A stretch of DNA of 42,482 nucleotides from Klebsormidium nitens. Its lineage: Eukaryota > Streptophyta > Klebsormidiophyceae > Klebsormidiales > Klebsormidiaceae. The notes beneath the pieces are model-generated. The model saw only the letters and a program-made list of their open reading frames with translations, searched no databases and was not told where the DNA came from. This document shows positions 1 through 40,100 of the stretch, in pieces. Positions within the stretch are counted from its first letter, which is position 1, and each line of letters opens with the position of its first letter. The stretch lies in contig DF237649.1 in assembly GCA_000708835.1 (NCBI GenBank), positions 1 to 42,482 on the forward strand. The letters run 5' to 3'. The position numbers were made by a program, and so were the translations under genes.

Positions 1-599
1 AGGGTCAGGAGTAACCAACAGAGGGTTGCTAGCTTTGTTAGAGAGGCGTTTAGGACTCGAGACTACATTCAGACCTTGTCTCATGAGCTACCCATGGCTC
101 CTACGGGACTACAAAATAAATTGATTGATTGATTGAACCTATGAAAGCGAACCTAAGAAAGCGTCATGCCTTGCACCGTGACAGGTGCAGTCCATTGGCA
201 TTGGCAGGCGCCGCTGCACAGCTAGCTATCCCAAGATTGTGATGATGCCATTGCTGCTGGAGTGCTTCCTGCCGCCTCTTGAAAGCCCATACCGTATGGG
301 TGCCGAACATAGGGCAGCTGGCTGTACGCAATTGAAGCTTGAGATTCGATGGGAGATGCCTGCATGTCCTGACACAACATAGATCAGGAAATTGCAGGAA
401 TTCCTGAGAGGCGGGCTATGTGAGCAAGCTGCCGTCCTCTTTCATCGTCAGTCCCTAACCAGCTCGTCGCCGACAGCCAGAGCTACCCGTGCATCGAAAT
501 ATTGAAACCACTGGCTTTACATGCTGATTTATTTTTGAGATTTGCATCCATCTGAGAGGATGCCTCCGTCACCTTGCAGTGGATGAAAGCATAGCGGCT
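1..599. other. Upstream region of the hybrid kinase gene, with a possible retrotransposon 3' tail
   Basis: I see no convincing gene in this stretch; the short open frames have no recognisable protein character. Bases 119-134 hold a short TGAT/ATTG microsatellite directly after an A-rich stretch (about 108-118). This layout is typical of the 3' end of a non-LTR retrotransposon. A pyrimidine-rich tract ending in CAG at 576-578 looks like a splice acceptor, so the kinase gene may have an untranslated or short coding exon further upstream. Confidence 0.35.
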
Positions 600-22663
<22,064 letters not shown>

Positions 22664-24141
22664 TATCAGTTGTTTGATACTAGAAGCGATCGTGAACAAG
22701 CGTCGTCAAAAGTTCCTTTGTCAGGTATTGTAGACCCCTTTTATAGGGGTTCGTGCGTCAAGTCCTCAAGAGCCTTACAAACTTGCCAAAGCCTTAATGG
22801 ATCAGATGTGACAACAAGGTTTGAAGGTAATACTAACATCAAAAAAGTATGTATTGTACGATAGTGAGTATGATGACGGCTGGGGTTTTAAGATGCGAGC
22901 AAACATTTGGTAGCTTATCAATCCTTACAAAGTTGAGTCGCTGCTTATGATGTTTACCAAGTTGGATCTGCAGGTAAAGAACATTGTTCCGCAAGCAATC
23001 TAACCAGTTACAAGTGTACTAGATTGCTAGCCTAGGAGCACTTGTACTCGGTATTATGGATTACCGTCGAAACTCAATATTCAACTTACTGAGCTTGTTA
23101 ATTCGATGTGTACTGCGTCTTGAAAAATGAATCTATGTATGTATATTATGATGGATGTGCGAATATATGTGGCATGCATAGCATGTGTCTAGTAACTCTG
23201 GTGAATGCGGTGCTCATCAAATTCGACTGTAGCGCGCGCGTACGTACATTTTTGGCTTTGATTGAATACGACGTTTGACCGGTGATTGCGAGGGATCGAC
23301 AGTTGTCACTATACATGCAACCTCAAATTATCGTTGTGCTATGACACATCAACGTACGATTGGTATACCAATTGTATACCCGAGTCACCTTTTCATGTTG
23401 CGTACAGTACCAACAAGGAGCCGCGCGCACACAGCATGATTCAATGCCATGCAGTTCAAATATCGCTTCATATAGCATGGCATGGATCTCACATCACTTG
23501 AGTCGATCACTGCCATGGCATTCAATGCTGCTTAGACTAAGAGCTTGAATCTATCAAGCACGCCGACGTCGCTAACTTGTTCATAAGTATGCGCTGGTGA
23601 CTTGACTTGAGCTAAGGACTTCTAAAATTAGTTGCCCTCCAGAACCGCGATCTTAAATCTAAGAGCCGCTGCAACCGTCAGTCCGTGACGTGCGTTCCTT
23701 AAGCTGATTGCACGCCCACACATCTGGACCTGACAAAACTAAGCTTAACTCAAAATTAAAGGAGTTCTGCTATCAAACGGACCTACAAACAGCGTAGCAC
23801 GCAGCATGCATACGACAGTATATTAAATTACCAGTCACTGACAAAATCTCTTCGAGGAAAAACACAATCAGCTTAGCTTGAAGATGCAAAATGGGGACGT
23901 TTTGTTGACTCGCTTCGCCGTCATCCCCGCCCAGTGCGCGCACAGAAGTCCTAACCCTCGGTGGCCGATGCGGCACCATTGAAAGCCGCGCAGGCCTAAG
24001 TAGGCAATGAGTACAATCCTTAACAATCTCTCGTCTACATAATCCACACTCTGATTTACACTATGTTACATGATCGGCCGCCACGGCTTGTTGAGCTTCG
24101 GCAACTTAACAAGCCCATGCCCATGCACTGTGCAAGGGAAA
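22664..24141. other. Spacer between the hybrid kinase gene and the Tubby-like gene (3' ends converge)
   Basis: I see no gene here. The stretch is AT-richer than the exons and must hold the 3' untranslated regions of both flanking genes, which converge. A short hairpin-capable sequence (ACCCCT...AGGGGT) lies at about 22734-22751. No clear polyadenylation signal could be assigned. Confidence 0.5.
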
Positions 24142-25155
24142 TTAGACGTCTCCCAATACGGAACCATTGTAAGCCCGATAGAGCATCTCCGTGCTGAGTG
24201 CCGTTGCAATAATCAAGGCCCTTGGGATGTGATCCCCAGTCTCGAAAATGGTGATGGACCCCTTGCGCTCCCACGACCATTCTTTCAAGTCGCGCCTTGC
24301 GAGGGCCTCCTTGGTGTTCGTCTCCACCAATGTGAACCTGACGCACATGGAAGGAGTGAGAGCTCATATTATAGAAGTAGAAGTGCACCTGATTACAACC
24401 ACTTTGAATCGATTAGGCCCTCACTGACTGACCTTATGAGTCCCTGAAAAGGCAATGTAAAGACTCGGGTGACGCAAAAAACATCATTTGAAGTCTGTTT
24501 TGCACTGACAGACTAATGAGGGGCCTTAAGTTATCAGGACGCCAAGACCCTTGGGCAGCTTCGCTCTGATGACGGAAGTGTTGCTTTGATTGGCAAACAG
24601 TCAAGGGTGGATTCAAAGTAGGTTCATAAAAGGGAACAACCAGTCAAACACTTCAAAATACTGCTTAAAGTCCAATAGTACACTACACTGAGTGCCAGAT
24701 TGATTTGGAATCTGAGATGGATAGATACTCAGAGTCATGTATGAAGGGGAGCAGGGAGGAAACATCAAACGCGAAATGGAAAGTAGAAGCGCAGGGAGAA
24801 CTCACGTGCTGACGCCCCGCCAGGAGCAGGAGCTGTGCTCCCACTGATACTCGCGTCCCTCCCACGTGAATCTGCGGATAAACTTCCAGCCCCAGTAACT
24901 GACCCGCTCTAGTTCCACCAGCTGCTGTCCCTTTGCGTCGCTGATGGCCGCCTTTTTCCCGCAATGGCCTGACCTCTCGATCAGGAGCATGGCGTCACCA
25001 TCTTGCTTAGAGCTGCACACCAGCTCGCACTTCCGACTCCGGTATGAGGACTTGTTCAAAACGAAGCTTGTGCCGTCCTCCCCTGTGATCTTGACCTCCC
25101 GCCTTCCGATGGTCTGGAAGACGGCGGCCGGCTGCAAGGCGGGGGCTGTGTCCAT
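24142..25155 (-). CDS. Probable Tubby C-terminal-like domain protein
   Basis: Two exons on the minus strand: 25155-24806 and 24337-24142. The donor is GTGAGT and the acceptor GTGCGTCAG. From the first in-frame ATG (25155) this gives 181 residues. After a short N-terminus the protein has repeated beta-strand segments: TSFVLNKSSYRSRKCELVC, DAMLLIERSG, KKAAISDAKGQQLVELER and WGWKFIRRFTWEGREYQW. It then has a Trp/Arg-rich turn (DLKEWSWERKGSITIFE) and a terminal hydrophobic helix (PRALIIATALSTEMLYRA). A twelve-strand barrel with a C-terminal helix is the Tubby C-terminal-like fold, also seen in LURP-one and related fungal proteins. The assignment rests on this pattern only; function is unknown. 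The frame stays open upstream for another 80 codons with no ATG, so an upstream exon is possible. NDUFAF7 starts about 1 kb away on the other strand. Confidence 0.55.
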
Positions 25156-25652
25156 CTCACAAACTTGAGCAGTGGCTGCTAGGGGCTGCTGGCAGACTTG
25201 GTCTGGTCTACAGTGGCTTCCACTCACTGAGAAAGCTGTAATATTCAGAATGTTGCTGAAAAGGGAATCCTCTTCAAGCGGATGGGTGAGGATGAGAACG
25301 TCAGGCAGCCTAGCTAGCAGCTCGCTCGCCGGCGTTTCGAGCACTGGGCCCAATTGGTTAATCACGGATATCACATTAGAGAGACGAATGCCTTGCAACG
25401 ACTTGGATTTGAGTGAATGACCAGCTCAGAAAGCTCCTCAGAGACTCAGCACATAGAGCAGGTACGTACAGCTACTGATGAAACATCAAATGGCGGTTTG
25501 GCGGAAACACAAGCCTTCTCACGACTTTTGTATGACCAGTTGTGCAGCTATTGTGGGGTGGCACCCTCACTAACTATCAAACGCGGAGTAAACATGAATA
25601 GCCGCTCCAATCCAACCGCATTGAGTTGTAAGGTGACCTCAGGCACCTCCAT
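25156..25652 (-). other. Possible 5' extension and first exon of the Tubby-like gene
   Basis: The Tubby-like frame continues open from 25155 up to about 25398. A candidate first exon at 25652-25571 starts with ATG and ends at a GTGAGG donor in phase 1. It would splice to an AG at 25393-25392, joining in frame at 25391 and giving a 287-residue protein in total. The acceptor tract is poor in pyrimidines. The alternative is that this stretch is 5' untranslated sequence. Confidence 0.3.
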
Positions 25653-26146
25653 AACCGGCTGCAAGCTAGATGACGTTGCGGGAAGGAAGGAAGCTGCAAG
25701 CTCATTGCAATAACAGTTGAAAGGTGGTGCACTTGTTGCTTTGATCAGACCGCAACAGGAGCGCATGCGCAGGACTCAGGAGCAGCGCCCTACACTGCAT
25801 TGATGTCAGCATGTACTTGTGCAATGTGCATCATTGCATCATGCATGTGATCGGAAATTTGTGCTGAGCCAGGTGGCAGGGAGCCTGCGCGCTGCGCGCA
25901 GCTTCCGAGCTCTCGCCTCTGACAATCCTGACAACGGTCCGACGTCATCGGCGTTTGCCTTGCGATGACAAGTGGCAGCCTGCAATTTGTTGTTGTTGCT
26001 TGCTGATGTAAGCCCCCTGCATTTGTGCACTTCGACGACGATGACGTCAGGCGTAAGTGGGTTTGTGACGTCGGTTAGCCTGGGTTGAAGCCCCAAAACT
26101 TAAAGGAAAACCGCCAGAGAATTCTGAAACTGTAACATGGTTGAAA
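25653..26146. promoter_or_regulatory. Shared upstream region of the Tubby-like gene and NDUFAF7, with three TGACGTC sites
   Basis: The two flanking genes are divergent, so this stretch is likely to hold both promoters. The bZIP-type core TGACGTC occurs at 25941-25947 (reverse), 26042-26049 (full palindrome TGACGTCA) and 26066-26072, all within 210 bases of the NDUFAF7 start codon. Plant TGA factors and CREB-like bZIPs bind this core. Actual binding is inferred. Confidence 0.4.
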
Positions 26147-32487
<6,341 letters not shown>

Positions 32488-33967
32488 TAAGCACGCTTTG
32501 ACGGTGTTGACTCTGCTATTGGCAAACTGGTTTGAGGACACGGACTAAGACAGGTGAACACGAATAGCTCAGTGTCTCTCTGATGCGCGTCGATTGAAAA
32601 AGGTCTGTTTAGTAGCAACTTCCTCTTCTGGAAACCACGCTCATTGCAGAGTTCGAAATGATTTGGTACGCATTGCGCGCGTATGTGGCCAAGCTTCGAA
32701 TTGAGAACGAGTCAACGATCAAGCCTGGCTAAGTTCATGGCGGTGCAACTTGGCAAGCCGTAGGATAGTCCGGCCCGCAGACACCTCGCCCTATGCAATG
32801 ATTTTGCACTCCATACAGAGACGGTCGAGAGTTGTACACCACTTTTCGAGGACGGTTGCTGCATGTAGTGGTTAAGCGATTGGCTAAGCACTTGCATGTG
32901 CAGCTGATATCATGGATCATTGGTGCATCGGCCGGCCTCACATATTCACAACAACGGGAGCCCTAGCGTGCAGGGCGTGGCTGCGCGGTTGTGAATATAC
33001 GAGACAGTGCTGCAGTATAATCATGTATGCAAAGTGGTGGCCAGAAGGCGCGGCCTCAGGCCTGGCGGTGCTAGAGCGTTTCGAATGATCAGCGTAAATG
33101 TTCATTTTGGGCCTGATCGTCCGGTAAAGACAGTTTGCGACTCGTGTCACCTCAGTTGTAAAAATGCATGGCAATGCTTATATACGCTCAATTATTAGCT
33201 TGCTAAGTTGGAAAATCTTCAACGGACGCGGCAAATCAAGGTTGCTCAGGCCTGAAATACTGCAAGCCACTGAATGATTGGATGTAGTTGGCAATCTTTG
33301 AGCATGTGCATGCTTTTTTGCTTTTGGAGATCGATGAGCAGTCCTAACTCAATGGCTAGCTACATGTATGTACGCGGGTATCAATCTTCCGCACCAGAGT
33401 GGAATGTAATATATAGACGGATCCGTAAACAATTTTCGGCCAACCTTTCAAGCCGCAAAGGCTTCCGACAAGGGGGGTGAGGCTAGATGTCAATCGTCAG
33501 GGAGACGTACTAACGTGTCTACACTTGCTCAGATACTAAGGCACTTCTTAGGTGCACATGCATCGATCAATTAGTCAAGACGAGACGTTTACACCATGAT
33601 TACTAATGAATCTGCAAGCGAAAACTGGCCCGCATCCAGACACCATTTCTGTAGCACTCGCAAAGATTGTGCAGAGCAGTGCTCTGGAACGGCCACCAGA
33701 AGCAATGTAGTGAAGCAGAAAAGATACTTGTACCATTTTGAAGGATGTTGAATCATCTACGCCAATATGTGCCGCTAGATCGGCCTGCGTTTCAGAAACC
33801 CGGCGAAGTTCAGAAGACCAACGGAAGGTGCCTGAGGTTGAGCTTTGGTCTACAGATACCGCTCCGTGAATAGCGTCGGCCCAAAAAGAATCTAAAAAAA
33901 AGCCCTTCCGGCTATCCGACCTTTAAAATCCTTTCAAAATGCGCACGTGTCTCTCCTTTCAGCTCCG
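32488..33967. other. Spacer between NDUFAF7 and the F-box gene (3' ends converge), with an inverted repeat
   Basis: No gene is supported here; the short open frames lack protein character. The 3' untranslated regions of both flanking genes must lie inside. An 11-base perfect inverted repeat (ATATTCACAAC at 32942-32952 and its complement at 32988-32998) encloses a 35-base GC-rich loop. This could be a hairpin or the remains of a small inverted-repeat element. Confidence 0.5.
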
Positions 33968-34774
33968 TCAGTCTTGATCTACTTTCCACCAGAACTCTGG
34001 ATTGCCCGCACATCCCCCAGAAGCCCAATCAGGAATGTAGACGCTGCAATTTTCCGGACAAACATCACGACGGACGTGACTCAACTCGATAAACCAGGGA
34101 AGAGCTGTGTACGTCATGTTGACAATGACGCACGACTGCACTGATTTCAAAGGCCCTTGGCGCCAGTCCGTTTTATAAAGCTCCACGGTAAGCGATTTAG
34201 AGCGCCAGCCGACGCCCTCGACAGATTCTTTCCCCAATTGCCTCAAAGCTTCCTTCAGAGCATCAATTGGATACAGCGGCTGAAGTCGGAGGCATATCCA
34301 TCCGTGATAAGAACGATCGGAACTTTCCAGGCACGTCAGTCTGTGTTGCCTGTCAGAGAGACCCCACAAATACAATCTCTTATGCACTCGAACTAGGAAC
34401 AAGATCTTGCCAGAGAACGATCTTGACTGAATGCTGTACTTTGCGTCTTCTGAAGCGCCGACTTTGTGCTCATCCTGCTTGCTTTGTTCATTTCTGCAAC
34501 GCCTGGTTGATGCTGAAGAAAGACGAGCCACTGTGAATCTCCTGTAACCACCCAGCAACTTGACTTCTGCATCTAACGCTGTATACGTCCTTTCCTCTGC
34601 TAGGGCCTCCTCTGCTGCGGAGCCGTAGAAAGCGTCCCTCCAGACATCAGGATTTTCTGCTGCCGCCCGGTAAAAGGGCGCCAAAGCGCACGTTGCATGC
34701 ACCAAAGAGAGCGGGTCCTGCACCGCTAGCTTGTGCAGAACCAACAAAACAACGTCGCTTGGAAGGCGTTCCAT
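33968..34774 (-). CDS. F-box protein
   Basis: A single open frame of 268 residues without introns. The first 50 residues read as an F-box: MERLPSDVVLLVLHKLAVQD followed by PLSLVHATCALAPFYRAAAEN and VWRDAF, with the usual Leu-Pro and terminal Trp positions. F-box proteins bind SKP1 and bring substrates to SCF ubiquitin ligases. The middle (about residues 80-115) is polar and low in complexity. The C-terminal part (LFLVRVHKRLYLWGLSDRQ, HGWICLRLQPLYPIDALKE, VIVNMTYTALPWFIEL) is not a kelch or leucine-rich repeat that I recognise, so the substrate domain is undefined. The ATG at 34774 is the first one in frame and sits exactly at the F-box start. The absence of introns is unusual beside the neighbouring genes and may indicate a retrocopy or a rapidly evolving family. 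Confidence 0.65.
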   Translation of the reverse strand: MERLPSDVVLLVLHKLAVQDPLSLVHATCALAPFYRAAAENPDVWRDAFYGSAAEEALAEERTYTALDAEVKLLGGYRRFTVARLSSASTRRCRNEQSKQDEHKVGASEDAKYSIQSRSFSGKILFLVRVHKRLYLWGLSDRQHRLTCLESSDRSYHGWICLRLQPLYPIDALKEALRQLGKESVEGVGWRSKSLTVELYKTDWRQGPLKSVQSCVIVNMTYTALPWFIELSHVRRDVCPENCSVYIPDWASGGCAGNPEFWWKVDQD

Positions 34775-34813
34775 TCTCAAAGATTGCGCTGAACTTAAAC
34801 TGCTTCCTGGCTC

Positions 34814-36216
34814 TTGAAAGCACTAATCCACGCATACAGCACGCAGCCGCCCGCGGGTCGATCAGAGTCACTGAGACGGCAGGGTTCCAAGTTACACGTG
34901 GCAGGGTTCGCAGGTTTATACGAGGCGCGGCCGCGACAGAGCAGCCGAGCCCAACGTATTAGCGGCCACCATTCTGACATAGTACGTGTGGCACATTTCG
35001 CGTGCTACAAGGTGGCTGAGCAGAAAGTTGCTAAGAAAAAAGAACTTGGCAAAGACGATCTGACGCAAAACTTTCATGGTGGCACGTTCAATATTGGTAT
35101 CCTAGCAAGGAAACTTAGCGCCACTTTGACACTTCTGCAAAGAAAAGGCTTTCCCATGGCGCCTCAGAAGGCGCTCGATGAATCAGAGACAGTGAAACAT
35201 CTGGAACGACCATCTGTCAGGCTTCAAGCGTGGCTGACGGAGGCAGGCAGAGCCTTAGTTGGGGCACGTGGAGGAGGGTCGAGCTGCTTTATGAGAAAGC
35301 CAGCAACTGCAGACCTAGACTACAGTCGACACAGTGGGGCCATTTCTGGCACGGAGATGCAAGGGTCGGTAGACCAGCTCGAAGCCGGTTTAAAAAAGGG
35401 TAACATAGAGCTTCCAATTGACTTCTTGCCGACAAATACATGGGGCTTTGAGGGAACGCATGAGTACCTGCTGTACAGCAAGTTCTGGAAGGAGTCCTGA
35501 CAGTCAAGGTGGTCAAGGCGGGGAGCACGGACAGCTTGTCCTTAGAGTTGGTCTGCGCTTGATCCAGGAGTGGCGGGTGACGCAACCTGTCCAGCTGATG
35601 TACGTTATCAATGACGCAATCAATGCTCTGGAGGGTTCCGTTGTTGCAAATCCGCCACCTTGCAGCTGGAAGCCGCCTCCCAGGCCAAAGTGGTTAGCTC
35701 CTGAACTGACCTGGTTGCCTGCTCTTCACCCTCCCGTACGTGCAAATGGACCCGGACGAGGATCCAGACCCATTTATGAAATCACCTCACCTCCGGTCAT
35801 GCTACAAGCTGTTAGATGCACAAGCAAGGCGCAGGAAATGCCCGGGGACTGCAAGGAGGCGGGGCGCTGACCACGACAGAGGTCGCAATGGTCTCCTTAT
35901 CCAGGAGCTGGTTGACGCAGTCAAAGACTCTTACCCTAGGGGTTGCACGGTCTACATGAGGCACATTTTGCTAGGTTTGTGTGTCAAAGAGACGATCACG
36001 CAGGGGCTGATGCCCTCACCTGCTTGTGCGATTGTGCAAGCGCAGTCTAGAGACACTTTCACTGCTAGGTTTGCAGAGTTCCCCAGCGGGAAGCTCGTGC
36101 CTTTTACGATACATGGTTTGTTTTTGGAACGGTTTGTTTGGGGAACAGTAGCGTGGGTCAAGTACATCAGCTGGTTAACCTACTTCAGACAAGGCGCCGG
36201 CCCCGCGATATTATAA
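34814..36216 (+). pseudogene. Unidentified intronless coding region broken by frame changes
   Basis: Three long overlapping open stretches follow one another in different frames: 34814-35500, 35418-35870 and 35740-36216. Each looks protein-like in its own part: FEGTHEYLLYSKFWKE in the first, VQLMYVINDAINALEG in the second, and YMRHILLGLCVKETITQG and FPSGKLVPFTIHGLFLERF in the third. The frame changes fall at about 35490 and 35735. No introns of normal size fit the switches. The simplest reading is one former gene of about 450 residues with two frame changes, which could be true decay or sequence errors. I do not recognise the family. The first stretch has no ATG near its 5' end (it opens with TTG); the first in-frame ATG is about 340 bases in. 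Confidence 0.4.
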
Positions 36217-37171
36217 GTCTAAGCATGATAAATCTGCATGGATACTTCTCTTAAAGCCCGTGCGTATCAAAGGCATCCAGTGGCGACAATCCGACCAACG
36301 TCGGACTACACCCCAGTTAGTTACGTGCTTCCAGCCGGTCAGATGTAAGAGAGCACTTAAGCTAGCTTGAAAAGTAGGTTTGCTGATTGCACGCTGGATC
36401 ATTGGACACTGAAGATGGCGTGGCAAGCCCATCGTTTTTGCTCCGCATAACATGACAATACGCGTAGGGCACCATCATTGCCACTGATATGATAGGCTGA
36501 TGCAACTCTGGCCAGACATGCTTTGCATATATAGGGAACGAGTCGATCTAAAATATGCCACGCAATGATGAGTGCGAACTCTTGCATGCTCATGCATCAA
36601 TCGAGGCGCCTTAAGCAATCCGACGAACATGCGTGAAAGTGAGGCGGACGTGCGTTACTACCGTACCATGTGCACGAGTGGAGTTTGCAAGACGCTGTCC
36701 GACATGGTGCTCCAAAAATTTGTGGGGCGGAGCGGCGGCTGCAACGGCCGTGCGAGATGCAAGCGCAATTAATGCGAGCAAAATACGCGTCTATACAACC
36801 GCAAGCCACAGTAGCAACGTATCCTTCTTGAAACTCGAAGAGTCGCGCTGCGAACCTCGGACCGCCGCGCTTGCGGCGCTGTTCATGGCGCAGCCCAGCG
36901 GCGGCCCCTCTCACGGGGGGGATGCCTAGATCAGCCTGTGGCTGTACTGCATCTCACTCAGTCTAGTATCACTTATGAGATTCACGCTTGCGCAGCAAGC
37001 TGACCTCTTGACAAGAAGCTGCTCGCTGATGGTTCATCAACACATTGTTTGCGAGCTGGCGTGGATATTATGGGTCAGGTGGAGCCTGCTGTTTGAACTA
37101 GAATTAGCAACCGTTACGGCGAACTCTTCTGACTCACATTTGCAATTGAGGCATCTTCGAAACCCAACTAC
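36217..37171. other. Spacer before the EIPR1 3' end
   Basis: I see no supported gene. Open frames up to 120 codons exist (36975-37337 on the plus strand) but look random in composition, and the longest overlaps the last EIPR1 exon on the other strand. The EIPR1 3' untranslated region lies at the right-hand end. Confidence 0.45.
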
Positions 37172-40100
37172 TCAGTACGGGTTACTCAGTTTTCGTCGCA
37201 CGCTGTCTGGGACTCGGTCGACGATAACCTGGACAGCACCACCGTTACATCAGTTGCTCGATAACAGCGCGCATGCGCCAAACTTCCCCGTATTTCTGAC
37301 TCGCAAAGTCAAAAAAACCAGGTTCGAAGGCACGTAAAATAGAGGCGCACAACCAAGCAGAGACTTAGAACAAGTTTTAAAGGGAGACGCTCACCCGACC
37401 ATCGTACGACAAGGATGCAAAGAGCAGGGGATCTTTCGCGCTCCAAGCAACACCTGCAACGGAGAGAATGGTGATGAGCAAAATTCACATACGTTCTCCT
37501 TCACGACGAAACGTACAGTCTGTATCTGAATTTCAAGACAAGTACGGACAAAAAACAGATCTGATCAACCATGATTGCAAGGTTCGGCTCTGCTCACAAG
37601 AAGGAAAAGAAGGAAACAAAGTCCAGACTGTCGTCCGAGACTGTTAAGGGGGACTGACCATAGATGCTGTCTTCATGCTCGGTGTACGTGTGCGCAAGCC
37701 CGTCGTGTGGTTCCCGGGGGGTCCGTGCTCCAGACAAACTGCACAATTGGCAGGGCGTCAGAACGCCTGTACGCAATATAACCAAGAATTACTAGCTTCC
37801 TCAATTCGTTGACACCGAAGGAAAGCAGCTCGACTGAAGAGGATTGATCGAAGAGGGGACATCACGTTTTGTGTGAAACCTCTGGAAGGCCGTGGCTCGT
37901 CTTGTGCAGGCTCAGTGCACCGAGGGGCAACCTCACTCGTTTGCGGAACCCTTGCTGCCACTCCGTCCCGCTTTCGACGACGATACGCTGGGAACGTGCC
38001 ACAGATTGCAGGCGGAGTCCGTTCCGCCGCTCTGCGACGGGTGGCCGAAACGGAATCAGCTGAGGGGCCCACCTCAGTCAACTCATCTTAAGTGCCTGGC
38101 AACTTGCAGGGTCGGACTCAGCCTCATTACTTTTTATTCGGGAGTCTGTCCAAAAAACATTCAGCTTGAAACAAAATCGCAAAAGAATCTCATTCGTGAC
38201 CGGGCTCGCTTATCAGATCTCTCCGGTTAAGCAGCCAAAAGTATTTTCGCGCCTTCCTCCGCGAGGACAGCTGTCTGATCCTTGATCAGGAGGTAAAGAT
38301 TCCCGCGAGAAACTCACCAACACAAGTTCGTCATACACGCGGTTGAACTTTGCTCGCCAAATCCTGCGTGGAGACACGACAAGAAAGCTTAGCTGACACG
38401 TTTTCCACTTCGACCACTTCGACCGTTTGGTCAGCATAGCAAGTTGCTCCTTTGCTGTTAGTCTCTGTATGTTTCAACCGCCCATCTTGGGAGTTGGAAC
38501 TGCTCCTCGGCATGAGACACAGCGATACAGCTTAAAACAGCGTTGAAATTGCTCGTATGACCTCATGCTGACACCCGCTTCAGGCTTGTACGTGCCTGCG
38601 AGAAAGGCTTGTGCATCTTCGAATGAAATACATAAGCGTGTACGGAACGAAACTTGTCGCTCACCAGTGGTTGTGCGCTTGCAACTCGAGCAGAGGGGTC
38701 GCTATTTGCCGGGTGTCCCAGAAGCGGATGTACGAGTCGTCCCCGGCGGTCAACTACAGAGGCGGTGTGAATAGGCTCGGCATAATGCAGAAGCAAAGGA
38801 TCAAGCGCAGGCAGAGGTGGAGCCGGTGTGAATAGGCTCAGCGAGTGAAAAAGCAGTGCTATCAACTGAAGCGGCGTAAAAAGAGGCGGTATAAGGCTTA
38901 ACGTCGACAGAAAAGCTGCAAAAATCTTTCCAGATTCTTTAGCCAATCGGATGGCTTGTCACATCCACGTTGGTAACAAAGGTACATACCAGAGGAGTAA
39001 CATGGCCTGAAGAGTACCGTACCTCCTACCCGTCGGTACTGCAAAGGCGACACTGGAGGCCAAAGTAGGGGTTCGGTCGACGCGCACCCTCGAAGCTCGA
39101 CGCAGAGTCAGTAAAGCGTGCCGGACCGAAAGCAGGCGCTGTGGAGACGCAGTGAGAGCACTCTGCAATGTATAACCGGGTTTGCGGCCAACAACCCCAA
39201 ACCCATCCTAAGGTATGTGCAAGATTGCGGGCTCACCAGCGTGTTTTGCCGCTTTGGGTTGAAGTCGACGTCCCGCACTTGCATCCCGTGCGCCTGATCG
39301 ATCTTCTGACCTCGCCTGAAAGCACGAAGAGATTCTGTCAGTGGCAGCCAGGCGCAAAGAGGCGTTTGCAACGCCCTCCGCAAATGCTTTGCCCTCCGTA
39401 CAAGAATCCAGATTGACTCTACTTCTTCGGAAACGAAGACGTCAGTATACCCTTGACACACGTTTCGAGGGGATTTTTTTTTCTTTTCAAAATGTGCTTC
39501 TGTAGAAGGACAGCCTCCATTTTGAGGCGACGAAAAGCTCCAACAGACAGCGGTATCGAACAAAGACAAGAAGGACTTTCAGCACCACCACGGCGGACTT
39601 GGAGAAAGTAAGCTTAATCACTTCGAGCAGACCTGCGCAATATTGCGTGAATGACGCGAAACTGTAACTCCGCTGACCTCATCGTTCGCAGGTCCCAAAT
39701 CTCAACCAGCATTCCGCTCGCCACTGCAACGGAGTTGCTGTCGTGGGGGTCCCAGGAGCCTCCCGCAATGTGCTGCAAGTCGCCCGCCTTGGCTTCCGAA
39801 CGGGCTTCAAGGGTCTTCTTGCCGTCTTCCAGGTTGTACACGCGGATCGTTTCTTCGTCTAGGCTGACCAACACGTTCTGCTTGGTCGAGAGTGGGCACC
39901 AGAGGACGCTGCACACCTCAGATCACATAGATGTTAAGAGAATCCTTTGTTTGCATAGAAAGCAGGAGGGGAAAGGCTTTGATATCACCAACAGCTCTTC
40001 TGAAACAAGACATATCAAAAAGATTCAAACGGGTTGCAACGAACACGTTTACGGTAGTGGATTCGAGTGCAAGCAACACTGGGGGACTCGGTCAACTGCC

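Noticed and set aside
36975-37337. Plus-strand open frame of 120 codons
   Set aside because: It has no recognisable motif and overlaps the last EIPR1 exon in antisense.
37380-37394. Read-through of EIPR1 exon 11 to a nearby stop
   Set aside because: Reading on gives only five more residues before TAA. The GTGAGC at this point is a good donor, and splicing to 37228 restores the conserved VIVDRVP C-terminus.
38959-39168. Candidate WD40 exon in EIPR1 intron 6
   Set aside because: The open frame contains no WD-repeat motif. The segment at 38753-38665 gives the expected AGDDSYIRFWDTR sequence in the right phase.
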